A DNA stretch of 64,000 nt from Polycladomyces zharkentensis. Its GTDB lineage: Bacteria; Bacillota; Bacilli; Thermoactinomycetales; JIR-001. The stretch spans positions 372,280 through 436,279 of the forward strand of contig NZ_JAFHAP010000008.1 of NCBI RefSeq assembly GCF_016938855.1. Direction: 5' to 3'. Made by a program: the position numbers and the translations under genes. Shown one piece after another: positions 52,381-61,549 of the stretch (position 1 is the stretch's first letter; each line of letters starts with the position of its first letter). The notes below the pieces were generated by a model. That model did not search any database. It was given only the letters and a program-made list of their open reading frames with translations, and had not been told where the DNA came from.

Positions 52381-54522
52381 TCATTCTTCCGGCGACAACA
52401 ACCCCAGTTGTCGTGACAACTCGTAGTGCAAGGACTGGACACCCGTGGGAAAGCGAATGACAACCTTGCGTCCGGGGGCCACACCGCCGATCGGCGCCAC
52501 TTCGATGACTTCACCTTCTCCCCATTTGACGTGCCGGATTCGATCGCCCACGTGGACAGCCTCGCCGTGAAACTTCTGCTGCGGCTGCGGACGCCGGGAT
52601 GAAGATGCCGGTACAGACACGGATGGCCTCCGCTTCTGTTCCGTGTCCGATCCCTCTTTCCGATCCACTCCGTCCGCAAATCCCATCTCACGCAAAAACG
52701 GGGACGGTGCCACCCGTTTGCCTTGACGCGTCCGACTGACCGACAGAAACAGCTCCCTTTTCGCCCGCGTGATGCCCACATACAACAATCTCCGTTCCTC
52801 TTCCCACGCTTCCGCTTTTTTGTGTTCAGGCACCTGCAAACTGCGCCGGTGCGGAAGTACCATGCTATGTAGGCCAATCAGGAATACACGGTCAAATTCC
52901 AGCCCTTTTGCCCGGTGAAACGTCATCAAGTGCACACGGGGTTGTTCCGGTTGGTGAGACACCACTTCATTGACTTTGGTAACGTGGCCCAACAGCTCGT
53001 CCCGGCTGGAAAACTGGGTCGCTGCCACCGCCAGTTCCTCCACCGGTTCCTTCACCGCAGATTCGTCATTTCCGGTTTCCCGGGCAAATGATGAGAGAAA
53101 CGCATCGTAACCGATCTGTTCCCGGATATGGGCAACCGCCTGTGAGGCATTCATCCCTCGCAACGCCGCCACATCCGCAGCCAACTTCTGCAACAGTCTC
53201 CGCTGGTAGGGTTCCAAACCGGAGAGATCCGCCAACGCCTGTATCAACGATTGGCCCGTCTTTCGGGAGATTCTCCACGCTTGATCCATCCAGTCTTCCC
53301 CGAACAGATACCGTTTCGGTTTGTTGATGACACGCACCAGTGCATCCCAATCGTTCGGATTATCAGCCAACCGTAAATAAGCCATGATATCGAGCACTTG
53401 CCAACGGCGGTAAAAAGACGCATCCCCCTCCGCCACCGCAAAAGGCACATCCGCCCGCACCAACGCGTCGATCAACGCACGGGCCTGTGTGGATGTCCGG
53501 TACAACACTGCCGTTTCCACCCCGTCGTCCAAACGGGCGAGAATCTGCCGCGCCTCCTCTTCCTCGTCAGCCGGCTCCATCCACACCGGGTCGGGTCCCT
53601 GTTTGCCCGTACCGTTCAGTGTTTTCTCTTGCCTGCGCCGATTATGGCGAATCAACCGTTGGCCCAGTTCGATGACGGAGTCGGTGGAACGGTAATTGGT
53701 GGACAGTACAATCGTACGGCAAGGAGAAAACCATGTGCGAACCTCCTGCATCAACCGCGGATCACTGCCGCGAAAGGAATAGATCGCCTGGTCGTCATCC
53801 CCGACGACAAACAGATTGCCGCTGGGCGGAGCCAATATACGCAATGTCTCAAACTGCACCCGGTTGATGTCCTGAAACTCGTCCACCAGGATATGTTCCC
53901 AATACCCGCACCACACGGATTGATGCCGGGGGTCCTGAAGCAAACGATACGTTTCGACGAGAATGTCGTCGTAATCCCACACCCCGTTCATTCGTTTCCG
54001 CGATTCATACGCTTGGTAAAGGTCGCGAAACAGGATGTTCTTTTCCTTTTTCACCTTCAACCGCTCAGGCAGGATCAAATTTCCTTTGCACAAACCGATC
54101 TGGTTGAGCAAAGTGGATACCGCCTCGTCATCGGCCGGCTGTTCCCGCTCGATCAACAGTTGCCGCAACCACTGCGTTTGCTCCGTTTCCTTCAGTAAAC
54201 GCGGAACGGAACGCCCCGACCGACGCAGCAGGGATAAAAAAAGGGAGTGAAAGGTACCGATCCACAATCCGTTGTGCGGTCTTCCCGCCGCTTGTGTCAA
54301 ACGGTTTTCCATTTCCCTTGCGGCGGCACGTGTGAAGGTGACCACCATCAGCCGTTCGGGTGACACCCCTTGCTCCAACAAATACAAAACACGGCGCGTC
54401 AACACCGTCGTTTTGCCGCTTCCAGGACCCGCAAACACAACAGCAGCTCCTTCCCCGTGCGTCACTGCGGCCTTCTGACTGTCGTTGAGATCCGCCGTCA
54501 AAAAGGTCCCGGTTCCCTGCAT
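52381..54522 (-). CDS. UvrD/PcrA-like superfamily 1 DNA helicase
   Basis: 713 residues. Motif I GPGSGKTTVL near residue 39, motif II as DEFQD, motif III DDDQAIYSFRG, motif IV TNYRSTDSVIELGQ, motif V MTFHRAKGLEFDRVFLIGL and motif VI LLYVGITRAKRELFLS. The C-terminus (RHVKWGEGEVIEV) is a PcrA-like RNA-polymerase-binding tail. ATG 54522 follows GGAGGGGGAGC. Standard PcrA is encoded beside ligA, so this may be a second UvrD-type enzyme; the exact subfamily is uncertain. Confidence 0.9.
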   Translation of the reverse strand: MQGTGTFLTADLNDSQKAAVTHGEGAAVVFAGPGSGKTTVLTRRVLYLLEQGVSPERLMVVTFTRAAAREMENRLTQAAGRPHNGLWIGTFHSLFLSLLRRSGRSVPRLLKETEQTQWLRQLLIEREQPADDEAVSTLLNQIGLCKGNLILPERLKVKKEKNILFRDLYQAYESRKRMNGVWDYDDILVETYRLLQDPRHQSVWCGYWEHILVDEFQDINRVQFETLRILAPPSGNLFVVGDDDQAIYSFRGSDPRLMQEVRTWFSPCRTIVLSTNYRSTDSVIELGQRLIRHNRRRQEKTLNGTGKQGPDPVWMEPADEEEEARQILARLDDGVETAVLYRTSTQARALIDALVRADVPFAVAEGDASFYRRWQVLDIMAYLRLADNPNDWDALVRVINKPKRYLFGEDWMDQAWRISRKTGQSLIQALADLSGLEPYQRRLLQKLAADVAALRGMNASQAVAHIREQIGYDAFLSSFARETGNDESAVKEPVEELAVAATQFSSRDELLGHVTKVNEVVSHQPEQPRVHLMTFHRAKGLEFDRVFLIGLHSMVLPHRRSLQVPEHKKAEAWEEERRLLYVGITRAKRELFLSVSRTRQGKRVAPSPFLREMGFADGVDRKEGSDTEQKRRPSVSVPASSSRRPQPQQKFHGEAVHVGDRIRHVKWGEGEVIEVAPIGGVAPGRKVVIRFPTGVQSLHYELSRQLGLLSPEE

Positions 54523-54700
54523 GCTCCCCCTCCTTATCTCCCATTTCCGAGACAAGTCCGATATGGCGCCCCTCCATCGTATCACAAAGAAAATTGGGCT
54601 GAACAGAGAGCAAAGCAGATCCCGGCCACATTCAACGCGAAGACAGGTCAATAACGAACATTCCATCCTCTCCAACAAAAAATGTTCACATTTCAGGCTG

Positions 54701-54729
54701 TTGACACCTCTTTACGTCCATGGTAAAGT
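54701..54729 (+). promoter_or_regulatory. SigA-type promoter of the serine operon
   Basis: TTGACA (54701-54706), 17 nt, TAAAGT (54724-54729); transcription should start near 54736, just before the T-box stem I. Confidence 0.7.
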
Positions 54730-54739
54730 AAATGCCAAA

Positions 54740-55039
54740 CTTTCCGATAAGCTTGAATCCCATGTTAACAGCGAGGAAGGAGCCAAGCGGTAAAACGGAA
54801 CCCTCAGAGAGCCGGTGGTCGCTGCGAACCGGTGGTCCGTTGCCGTGGAGCACTCCGGAGCTGTCCGGCTGAACCCTGAAACAGGCAGTAGGCCGGAACG
54901 GCGGAGCCGTTATCCCAGGGTCGCCTTCGGGCAGACCCGCCGAGGCTGCAAGTGCAAACTTGCGGCGAATGAGGGTGGCACCACGAGCCTCTCGTCCCTC
55001 ACCTGCCATAGGAGTAGGTGTGCAGACGAGAGGCTTTTT
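54740..55039 (+). promoter_or_regulatory. T-box riboswitch, probably serine-specific
   Basis: The T-box sequence AGGGTGGCACCACGAG is at 54972-54987 and is followed by a terminator with stem GCCTCTCGTC/GACGAGAGGC (54987-54996 with 55025-55034) and CTTTTTG. An AGAGAG segment (stem I bulge) is at about 54804. A TCC codon at 54854-54856 (CACTCCGG) is a candidate Ser specifier. The TGGC of the T-box matches the GCCA end of tRNA-Ser. Uncharged tRNA should allow read-through into the aminotransferase-serA genes. Confidence 0.9.
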
Positions 55040-55072
55040 GATTGTGCTCAAATTTTGGAAGGAGGAAACAGT

Positions 55073-56251
55073 ATGCCGTTCGCAGACAAAACGCATTTGC
55101 GCATCCCTGGTCCCACACCGATCCCGCCTCGGGTGCAATGGGCCATGAACCAACCGATGATCGGACATCGCAGCGGGGAATGTTCCCGTTTGGTGGTAGA
55201 AAACAGCCGACGGTTGCAACCCGTGTTCGGAACGGATCAACCGGTACTGCTCGTCACCGGCAGCGGGACGTCCGCACTGGAAGCGGCCGTGGTCAACGCC
55301 GTCGCCCCCGGTGAGGAAGCGGCCGTCGTCGTCACGGGCGCATTCGGCGACCGATTCGCCAAAATCGTCACACGCTACGGGATACCGTTGCGTCGTTTGG
55401 ACATTTCCTGGGGCGAAGCCTGTCAACCGGAAATATTGGCGGGTTTCCTCCGGCAGCATCCGCAGGTCAAAGCGGTGTTTCTCACCTATTGCGAAACGTC
55501 CACCGGTGTGCTCAACCCGATCCGTGAGTTGGCCCGTACCGTTCACCAACATTCCGACGCATTGGTGATCGTTGACGGTGTCAGCTGTTTGGGGGCAGTG
55601 GATTGCCGGATGGACGAATGGGGCGTCGATATCATGGTGACCGGTTCTCAAAAAGCGCTGATGTTGCCACCCGGTCTCGCCTTCATCGCCGTCAGTGACC
55701 GGGCATGGGAAGTGATCGAACGCAATCCGCGATCGCGGTTTTACCTGGACCTCGTCGCCTATCGCGACAACTTGGCCAAACAGACCACCCCATACACACC
55801 GGCCGTTTCATTGCTGTTCGGCTTGAAAGAAGTGCTCAACCTGATCGAAGAAGAAGGACTTCCGGCCATCGTGGCGCGCCACCGCCTGATGATGGAGATG
55901 TCACGCGCCGGGGTTCGCGCATTGGGATTGGAATTGTTGGCACCGGATGCGTTCGCTTCCCCCACCGTGACAGCGGTCAAAGGCGGCGAGCAACTGGATG
56001 TGGAAGCGTTCCGGAAAGAATTGCGCCAGATCGGCGTTGTCGTCGCCGGCGGACAACAACACCTGAAAGGGAAGATTTTCCGCATCGGTCACATGGGTTA
56101 TTGCGATCCGCTGGACGTATTGACCGTTTTCAACGCCATCGAACTGGCATTGTTCCGCATGGGCATGCCTGTTGAACTGGGTTCCGCCGTAAAAGCTTGC
56201 GAGGAGGTTTGGGCAAATGTATCGCGTACTTATCACGGATCCGCTCAGTGA
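55073..56251 (+). CDS. Class V aminotransferase (serine-pyruvate/alanine-glyoxylate type)
   Basis: 392 residues, PLP-dependent. RIPGPTPIPPRVQWAM and MIGHRSGECSRLV at the N-terminus, VTGSGTSALEAAVVNA, DGVSCLGAVDC and the PLP lysine segment GSQKALMLPPG near 200. The family includes serine-pyruvate and alanine-glyoxylate transaminases and some archaeal or bacterial phosphoserine transaminases. It overlaps serA by 35 nt under a serine T-box, so I infer it replaces SerC in 3-phosphohydroxypyruvate transamination. ATG 55073 follows GGAAGGAGG. Confidence 0.88.
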   Translation: MPFADKTHLRIPGPTPIPPRVQWAMNQPMIGHRSGECSRLVVENSRRLQPVFGTDQPVLLVTGSGTSALEAAVVNAVAPGEEAAVVVTGAFGDRFAKIVTRYGIPLRRLDISWGEACQPEILAGFLRQHPQVKAVFLTYCETSTGVLNPIRELARTVHQHSDALVIVDGVSCLGAVDCRMDEWGVDIMVTGSQKALMLPPGLAFIAVSDRAWEVIERNPRSRFYLDLVAYRDNLAKQTTPYTPAVSLLFGLKEVLNLIEEEGLPAIVARHRLMMEMSRAGVRALGLELLAPDAFASPTVTAVKGGEQLDVEAFRKELRQIGVVVAGGQQHLKGKIFRIGHMGYCDPLDVLTVFNAIELALFRMGMPVELGSAVKACEEVWANVSRTYHGSAQ

Positions 56252-57797
56252 CCAAGGCATTGAACGCCTGATCGAAGCAGACGATGTAGAGGTCGTGAAA
56301 AAAACGGGTCTGAACCCGGAAGAATTATTGGCCGAGATTGAACATGCCGACGCTTTGCTCGTCCGCAGCCAGACCAAAGTCACCGCCGAAGTGATTCAGG
56401 CCGGCAAAAAACTGAAAGCCATCGGCCGCGCCGGGGTGGGTGTCGACAACATCGATGTCGCCGCCGCCACCAGCCGCGGAGTGGTGGTGGTGAACGCGCC
56501 GGACGGCAACACGATTTCCACCGCGGAACACGCCTTTGCCATGTTGATCGCGCTGGCGCGCAACATTCCGCAAGCGTACCGCTCCACCATCAACGGAGAA
56601 TGGAAACGGAAGCAGTTCGTCGGCGTGGAACTGCACAAGAAAACTCTCGGGATCGTAGGTCTGGGCCGCATCGGGACGGAAGTGGCCAAACGGGCGCACG
56701 CATTCGGCATGAATGTGGTCGCTTTCGACCCGTATCTGACTGCGGAACGTGCCAAAAAGATCGGCGTCACCCAGGCCACCTTGGACGAATTGTACGCCCA
56801 AGCGGACTTCATTACCGTTCATACGCCTTTGACCAAAGAAACCCGCCACCTGATCAACCGGGAGGCGTTTGAAAAAATGAAGACCGGCGTGCGCATCGTC
56901 AACTGCGCCCGTGGCGGGATCATCGACGAGCACGCGCTGTTGGAAGCGATCCAGGCCGGGAAAGTGGCCGGTGCCGCGTTGGATGTGTTTGAACAAGAAC
57001 CGCCCGGCAAGCACCCGCTGTTCGACTTGCCGCAGGTGATCGTCACCCCGCATTTGGGCGCCTCCACCGTGGAAGCACAGGAAAACGTGGCGATCGACGT
57101 ATCGGAAGAGATCCTTCACATCTTGCGGGGTGAACCGTTCAAAAACGCCGTCAATCTGCCATCCATCCCGGTGGAGCTGCAGGAAAAACTGGCACCGTAT
57201 CAAACCCTGGCCGAAAGCCTCGGTCAGTTTATCGCCCAGGCTGCGCCGGGTGCACTGCATGCGTTGACCGTCACGTATTCCGGCGAACTGACGGAACTGG
57301 ACACCGCGCCGCTCACTCGGATGATCATCAAGGGAGCACTCTCTTATCACCTGTCGGACGTCAACTATGTCAACGCACCGTTCCTGGCGCAACAGCGCGG
57401 CGTGAACATCACCGAACAAAAAACGTCACAAACGCGCGGATTCACCAACCTGGTCACCGTGGAGATCACCACCGATCAAGCACAACGCAAAGTGTCGGGC
57501 ACTCTGCTCAACGGCCTTGGACCGCGCATTGTCAAAGTGGATGAATATCCGATCGACGTGGTACCGGAAGGACATCTGCTGCTCATCCAGCACCTGGATC
57601 AACCCGGTGTGATCGGTCGAGTGGGTACCCTGCTCGGAACCCGCGACGTCAACATCGCCTCGATGCAGGTGGGGCGCAAACAAATCGGCGGACAAGCCAT
57701 CATGATGCTGACCGTCGACAAACCGGTCTCCCCCGACATCTTGGCGCAGTTGGCCCAATTGGACGATGTTCAATCGGTCAGGGAAATTGATCTTTGA
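56217..57797 (+). CDS. serA: D-3-Phosphoglycerate dehydrogenase
   Basis: Oxidises 3-phosphoglycerate, the first step of serine synthesis. 526 residues of the long form: catalytic D-isomer-specific domain, NAD motif LGIVGLGRIGTEVAKRA near 145, DEHALLEAI and HLGASTVEAQ with the catalytic His, then an intervening domain and a C-terminal ACT domain (LLIQHLDQPGVIGRVGTLLG). ACT domains usually give serine feedback. The start ATG 56217 has GAGGAGG upstream and overlaps the aminotransferase. Confidence 0.97.
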   Translation: MYRVLITDPLSDQGIERLIEADDVEVVKKTGLNPEELLAEIEHADALLVRSQTKVTAEVIQAGKKLKAIGRAGVGVDNIDVAAATSRGVVVVNAPDGNTISTAEHAFAMLIALARNIPQAYRSTINGEWKRKQFVGVELHKKTLGIVGLGRIGTEVAKRAHAFGMNVVAFDPYLTAERAKKIGVTQATLDELYAQADFITVHTPLTKETRHLINREAFEKMKTGVRIVNCARGGIIDEHALLEAIQAGKVAGAALDVFEQEPPGKHPLFDLPQVIVTPHLGASTVEAQENVAIDVSEEILHILRGEPFKNAVNLPSIPVELQEKLAPYQTLAESLGQFIAQAAPGALHALTVTYSGELTELDTAPLTRMIIKGALSYHLSDVNYVNAPFLAQQRGVNITEQKTSQTRGFTNLVTVEITTDQAQRKVSGTLLNGLGPRIVKVDEYPIDVVPEGHLLLIQHLDQPGVIGRVGTLLGTRDVNIASMQVGRKQIGGQAIMMLTVDKPVSPDILAQLAQLDDVQSVREIDL

Positions 57798-57845
57798 AAC
57801 GACAAACTCCGTTCCATTCACATCGGGTTGTAATGCTCTTCTCTC

Positions 57846-57881
57846 AACGAAACCCCTTCGTTTCGGCGAAGGGGTTTCGTT
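57846..57881 (+). terminator. Terminator after serA
   Basis: AACGAAACCCCTTCG-TTTCGG-CGAAGGGGTTTCGTT, a 15-bp perfect stem followed by CTTGG. The T-tract is only two residues outside the stem. Confidence 0.75.
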
Positions 57882-58240
57882 CTTGGATGAGAAATGGCGA
57901 TTTTCCGATGATCGGCGATTCCGTCAGGCGCTCATCTCCTTTTGTTAGTCGGCCTGCGCTTGCCTTGTTTCCCTCACCAATCACGTGATACCATGATGAG
58001 GGCCTGTCCGGTCATTAATCAGACGATACTTTTCCCAGGAAAGGAACCTTCACAAACATTTTCCTCCAAGCACAGCGCACGTTACCCGCGGCCAGCTTTC
58101 TTTCCTGCGGGCAAACGAGCCCGGGAAAAACGATACGGACGTGATGGATCAAACATGACCCGGAAACACCGCCATGGTGAATCGAGAGGAACCCTTTTCC
58201 CCAAGTGCAAGTTCATCAATTGGAAACAGGAGGGATTCAT
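57882..58240. other. Gap between serA and the SDR gene
   Basis: 360 nt without a supported gene. The frame at 57942-58244 is open but has no ribosome site or family. The promoter for the SDR gene should be here. Confidence 0.4.
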
Positions 58241-58942
58241 GTGAGCGAACAACGGGTTGCCGTCGTCACGGGCGCCAGCAAAGGATTGGGCAAAGCAATC
58301 ACTTTGCGACTGGCAAAAGGCGGTATCACCGTCGTGGCATGCGCACGCAGTGAAGGGTTGTTACAGGAACTGGCCCGGATGCATCCGGATCGGATCCTTC
58401 CGTTTGTCTGCGATGTCACCAACGAAACGGATGTGCAGGATGCGATCGCCTACACCGTGGAAACATGCGGTCGATTGGACATCTTGGTCAACAACGCCGG
58501 ATTGGGCCGGTTCGCTCCCGTTCACGAATTGTCCGTAGAAGATTGGGATGCCATGATGAACGTCAACCTCAAAGGCGCCTTTCTCTTCTCCAAACATGCG
58601 ATCCCCCATCTGATCCGGCAAAAGGGGCATATTGTCAACATCTCCAGCGTCGCCGGAACGGTCACCTTTGCGGGAGGCGGCGCCTACTGCGCTTCCAAAT
58701 TCGGCCTGATGGCACTGAACGACGTGCTGACGCAGGAATTGAAACCGCATGAAGTGAAAGTGACCGCGATTTGCCCCGGTTCGATTAAAACGGAGTTTTT
58801 CGGGGGTTCCGTCAAACCGTACTACCTCGAACCGGAACACGTCGCGGAAACGGTTTGGCATGTGGTGACTGCACCGCCCGGCGTCATTTACAATCAGGTG
58901 ATCATGCGCCCACAGGTACCGCCGACAGAGCAAAAGAAATGA
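58241..58942 (+). CDS. Short-chain dehydrogenase/reductase
   Basis: 233 residues. TGASKGLG (near residue 10) is the NAD(P) glycine motif, NNAG near 85, catalytic Ser in VNISSVAG and Tyr-x3-Lys in GAYCASKFG, and PGSIKTEF. The GTG start at 58241 has AGGAGG 7 nt upstream. The substrate is unknown. SDRs of this group (YdfG/FabG-like) act on varied alcohols and ketones. It is followed by a shared terminator and converges with resE. Confidence 0.9.
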   Translation: MSEQRVAVVTGASKGLGKAITLRLAKGGITVVACARSEGLLQELARMHPDRILPFVCDVTNETDVQDAIAYTVETCGRLDILVNNAGLGRFAPVHELSVEDWDAMMNVNLKGAFLFSKHAIPHLIRQKGHIVNISSVAGTVTFAGGGAYCASKFGLMALNDVLTQELKPHEVKVTAICPGSIKTEFFGGSVKPYYLEPEHVAETVWHVVTAPPGVIYNQVIMRPQVPPTEQKK

Positions 58943-58943
58943 A

Positions 58944-58973
58944 AAAGGACGCGGATCAACCGCGTCCTTTTTC
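58944..58973. terminator. Bidirectional terminator between the SDR gene and resE
   Basis: AAAGGACGCGG-ATCAA-CCGCGTCCTTT, with T residues after it on both strands. It overlaps the last codons and stop of resE. Confidence 0.85.
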
Positions 58974-60797
58974 GCTCTCTCCCGCTGCGTCGGTGGGAGT
59001 GCCGATCGGGAGCTGCACCGCAAACGTCGTTCCTTCGCCCACTTTGCTGTTGACGGTCACATTGCCGCCATGGGCGTTGACGATATGCTTGACGATCGCC
59101 AAACCCAATCCCGTTCCCGCCTGCCCGCGGGTCCGAGCTTTGTCCGCTTTGTAAAACCGTTCAAAGATGAACGGCAAATCCTCCTCCGGGATACCGGAGC
59201 CCGTATCCTGCACGATGAGGCGAACGGAACCGTTGGTCCGCATCGCCTGCAACGACACCTTGCCACCCCGGGACGTATGGCGGATGGCATTGTCCACCAA
59301 ATTGGTCAACACTTGCTCCATTTTGTCTTCATCCCAATAGACGGTCGGCAGATCCGGCTCCACTTCGCCCGTAAGCTGTACACCTTGTTCCCGGGCAATC
59401 GTGTGGAATTTGCGCAACAGACGTTCCACCAATTCCGACACCCGCAAACGGGAGCGCACAATTTCGACATGTCCCGCTTCCATCCGCGCCAAATCCAGCA
59501 ACTCCCGTACCAAACGTCCCATGCGTAACGATTCGTCATGAATCACCTGTACCAATTCACGCCGTTCTTCCGGTGATTGGGCGATATCGTCCAACAGTGC
59601 CTCGCTGTACCCCTGGAGCATGGCCAGCGGTGTGCGCAATTCATGGGAGACGTTGGCAACGAAATCTTTGCGCAACTTGTCCAAACGGCGCTCATCCGTC
59701 ACATCGCGCAATACAGCCACCACACCGCGTACCTGTTCGTTGGCGTACAGCGGTGCCATCACCACCGCCCATGTACGACCGTGCGCTTCGATATCGCCGA
59801 ACTGTTCCAGTTCGTCTTCGACCACCGTCTCGAAAATCTCCCGCAAGGGCAACGGTAACCGCTCTTTGGGATCGTCCGAAACGGTTTCCTCCATTTCGTC
59901 AGCCCACGCGGACAGGAATTGTTCAGCCGGCGGGTTGGTGAGCACAATACGTCCATTGGCATCCAGCGTGATCACCCCGTCGGCCATACTGCGCAAAATA
60001 CTGGCCAACTGTTCTTTTTCATGGGAGAGCGCGCGGACCAGCTCCTCCAACTGCTCCGCCATACGATTGAATGTCGCCGCCAAATCCCCGATTTCATCCC
60101 GTTCATGCTGACGAACGGGAACACGAATGTTAAATTCTCCTTCAGCCATGCGTTCCGCCGCTTTTTTCATCTGCTTCAGCGGTTGGGTGATCCGGGTGGA
60201 AAGGAAGAAAGCAAAAATGGTCGTCAAAAAAAATCCGACAATGGCGGAGTAATAGATCCACCTTTTGATGTCCGTTTCGCTTTGCAGTTGATTCTGCGTC
60301 CGGTAGAGCACCACTGCTCCCTCAATGCGGGACCCTTTTTTCAGCGGTACGGCCACCATCAGGATGTCCTCTTTAAACAGAGGAAACGGCATCCCCTCGC
60401 CTTCCTCCACGAACACCCTGTCTTTCATGACGACCGTTTCTCCGCGCAACACGCGATCGATATCCGTCTTTTCCAGAAGCTGTTGCCAAGGAACGTTGGC
60501 GATGGTGGGCGAAACGCCGATCGGCTCGGCAGCCCCGTCCGGTCCGAGGACAATCATATACGTATCGAACAACTCCGAGATCCTCAGCATGTCACTAAGG
60601 TATGTCCCGCGTTTCGCCCCTTTTTTCTCCAGATCATGCTGGATCTTGTGCGCCAATGCCAACAGGCTTTCCTGTTGGCTGTGTTGGTGGGTCTTTTCCA
60701 CCTGGTCGCTCAGGAACGCACTTAGCATCACCAACAGCAACGTGACCAAACCGATGATGGTCAGCCACAACTTACCGACAACACTTCTCCAAATCAA
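58956..60797 (-). CDS. resE: Sensor histidine kinase ResE
   Basis: 613 residues. Two membrane segments enclose an extracytoplasmic sensor (about 30-165). HAMP (LKQMKKAAERMAEGEFNIRV) and PAS-like domains follow, then the H box NVSHELRTPLAML and ATPase motifs (LVDNAIRHT, DTGSGIPEEDLPFIFERF, GTGLGLAIVKHIV). It phosphorylates ResD in response to oxygen limitation or NO. It overlaps resD by 4 nt, as in the B. subtilis resABCDE operon. Confidence 0.94.
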   Translation of the reverse strand: MIWRSVVGKLWLTIIGLVTLLLVMLSAFLSDQVEKTHQHSQQESLLALAHKIQHDLEKKGAKRGTYLSDMLRISELFDTYMIVLGPDGAAEPIGVSPTIANVPWQQLLEKTDIDRVLRGETVVMKDRVFVEEGEGMPFPLFKEDILMVAVPLKKGSRIEGAVVLYRTQNQLQSETDIKRWIYYSAIVGFFLTTIFAFFLSTRITQPLKQMKKAAERMAEGEFNIRVPVRQHERDEIGDLAATFNRMAEQLEELVRALSHEKEQLASILRSMADGVITLDANGRIVLTNPPAEQFLSAWADEMEETVSDDPKERLPLPLREIFETVVEDELEQFGDIEAHGRTWAVVMAPLYANEQVRGVVAVLRDVTDERRLDKLRKDFVANVSHELRTPLAMLQGYSEALLDDIAQSPEERRELVQVIHDESLRMGRLVRELLDLARMEAGHVEIVRSRLRVSELVERLLRKFHTIAREQGVQLTGEVEPDLPTVYWDEDKMEQVLTNLVDNAIRHTSRGGKVSLQAMRTNGSVRLIVQDTGSGIPEEDLPFIFERFYKADKARTRGQAGTGLGLAIVKHIVNAHGGNVTVNSKVGEGTTFAVQLPIGTPTDAAGESEKGRG

Positions 60798-61510
60798 TCC
60801 TTCGGCACCTCGAGCTTATACCCCACGCCCCACACGGTTGTGATCATCTTGGCCGCTTTTGCGGAGGCGCGGTTCAGTTTTTCGCGCAATCGTTTGATGT
60901 GCGTGTCCACAGTGCGCAAGTCACCGAAAAACTCATACTGCCAAACATCGCGCAACAATTCTTCCCGTGTGAACACTTTGTCCGGTGAACGTGCGAGATA
61001 ATGGAGCAGCTCATATTCCTTGGGCGTCAACTGCACCGTTTTGCCACCCGCACGCACTTCGTGCGCATCATGATCGATCGTCAGATCGGGGAAGACGATC
61101 ACATTGTGCGTCTCGGTGTCCGTTTTCAGATACGCAGTAGCCGACGAACGGCGCAAAACCGCTTTAACCCGATGGACCAACTCGCGTGGGGAGAACGGCT
61201 TCACCACATAATCGTCCGCCCCGGCCTCGAACCCCTCCACCCGGTTACCCTCTTCTCCCCGGGCGGTCAGCATGATGATCGGGGTCGCCTTTTTTTTGCG
61301 AATGCCGCGGCAGACATCCACTCCGTCCATCCCCGGCAGCATCAGATCCAGCACGATGAGATCGTAATCGGTTTCCAACGCCTTGGCCAAAGCGGTTTCC
61401 CCGTCCTCCGCCTCCTCGATTTGGTACCCCTCCCTCTCCAGATACATGGTGAGCAATCGGCGGATGCGATCCTCATCATCCACGATCAAAATACGTTCCC
61501 GCTTTTCCAT
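60794..61510 (-). CDS. resD: Response regulator ResD
   Basis: 238 residues. Receiver domain with phospho-acceptor Asp in DLIVLDLMLPGMDG and the Lys of KPFSP; OmpR-type winged helix with LTPKEYELLHYLARS and RTVDTHIKRLREKL. It activates respiratory and anaerobic genes in Bacillus. It follows resC by 39 nt and overlaps resE. Confidence 0.96.
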   Translation of the reverse strand: MEKRERILIVDDEDRIRRLLTMYLEREGYQIEEAEDGETALAKALETDYDLIVLDLMLPGMDGVDVCRGIRKKKATPIIMLTARGEEGNRVEGFEAGADDYVVKPFSPRELVHRVKAVLRRSSATAYLKTDTETHNVIVFPDLTIDHDAHEVRAGGKTVQLTPKEYELLHYLARSPDKVFTREELLRDVWQYEFFGDLRTVDTHIKRLREKLNRASAKAAKMITTVWGVGYKLEVPKD

Positions 61511-61549
61511 TAACCTTCACCTCACTGGCACAACCTCTTCTTTCACGGA

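Noticed and set aside
56325-57419. 364-codon minus-strand frame opposite serA
   Set aside because: Shadow of serA; no start signal and no family features.
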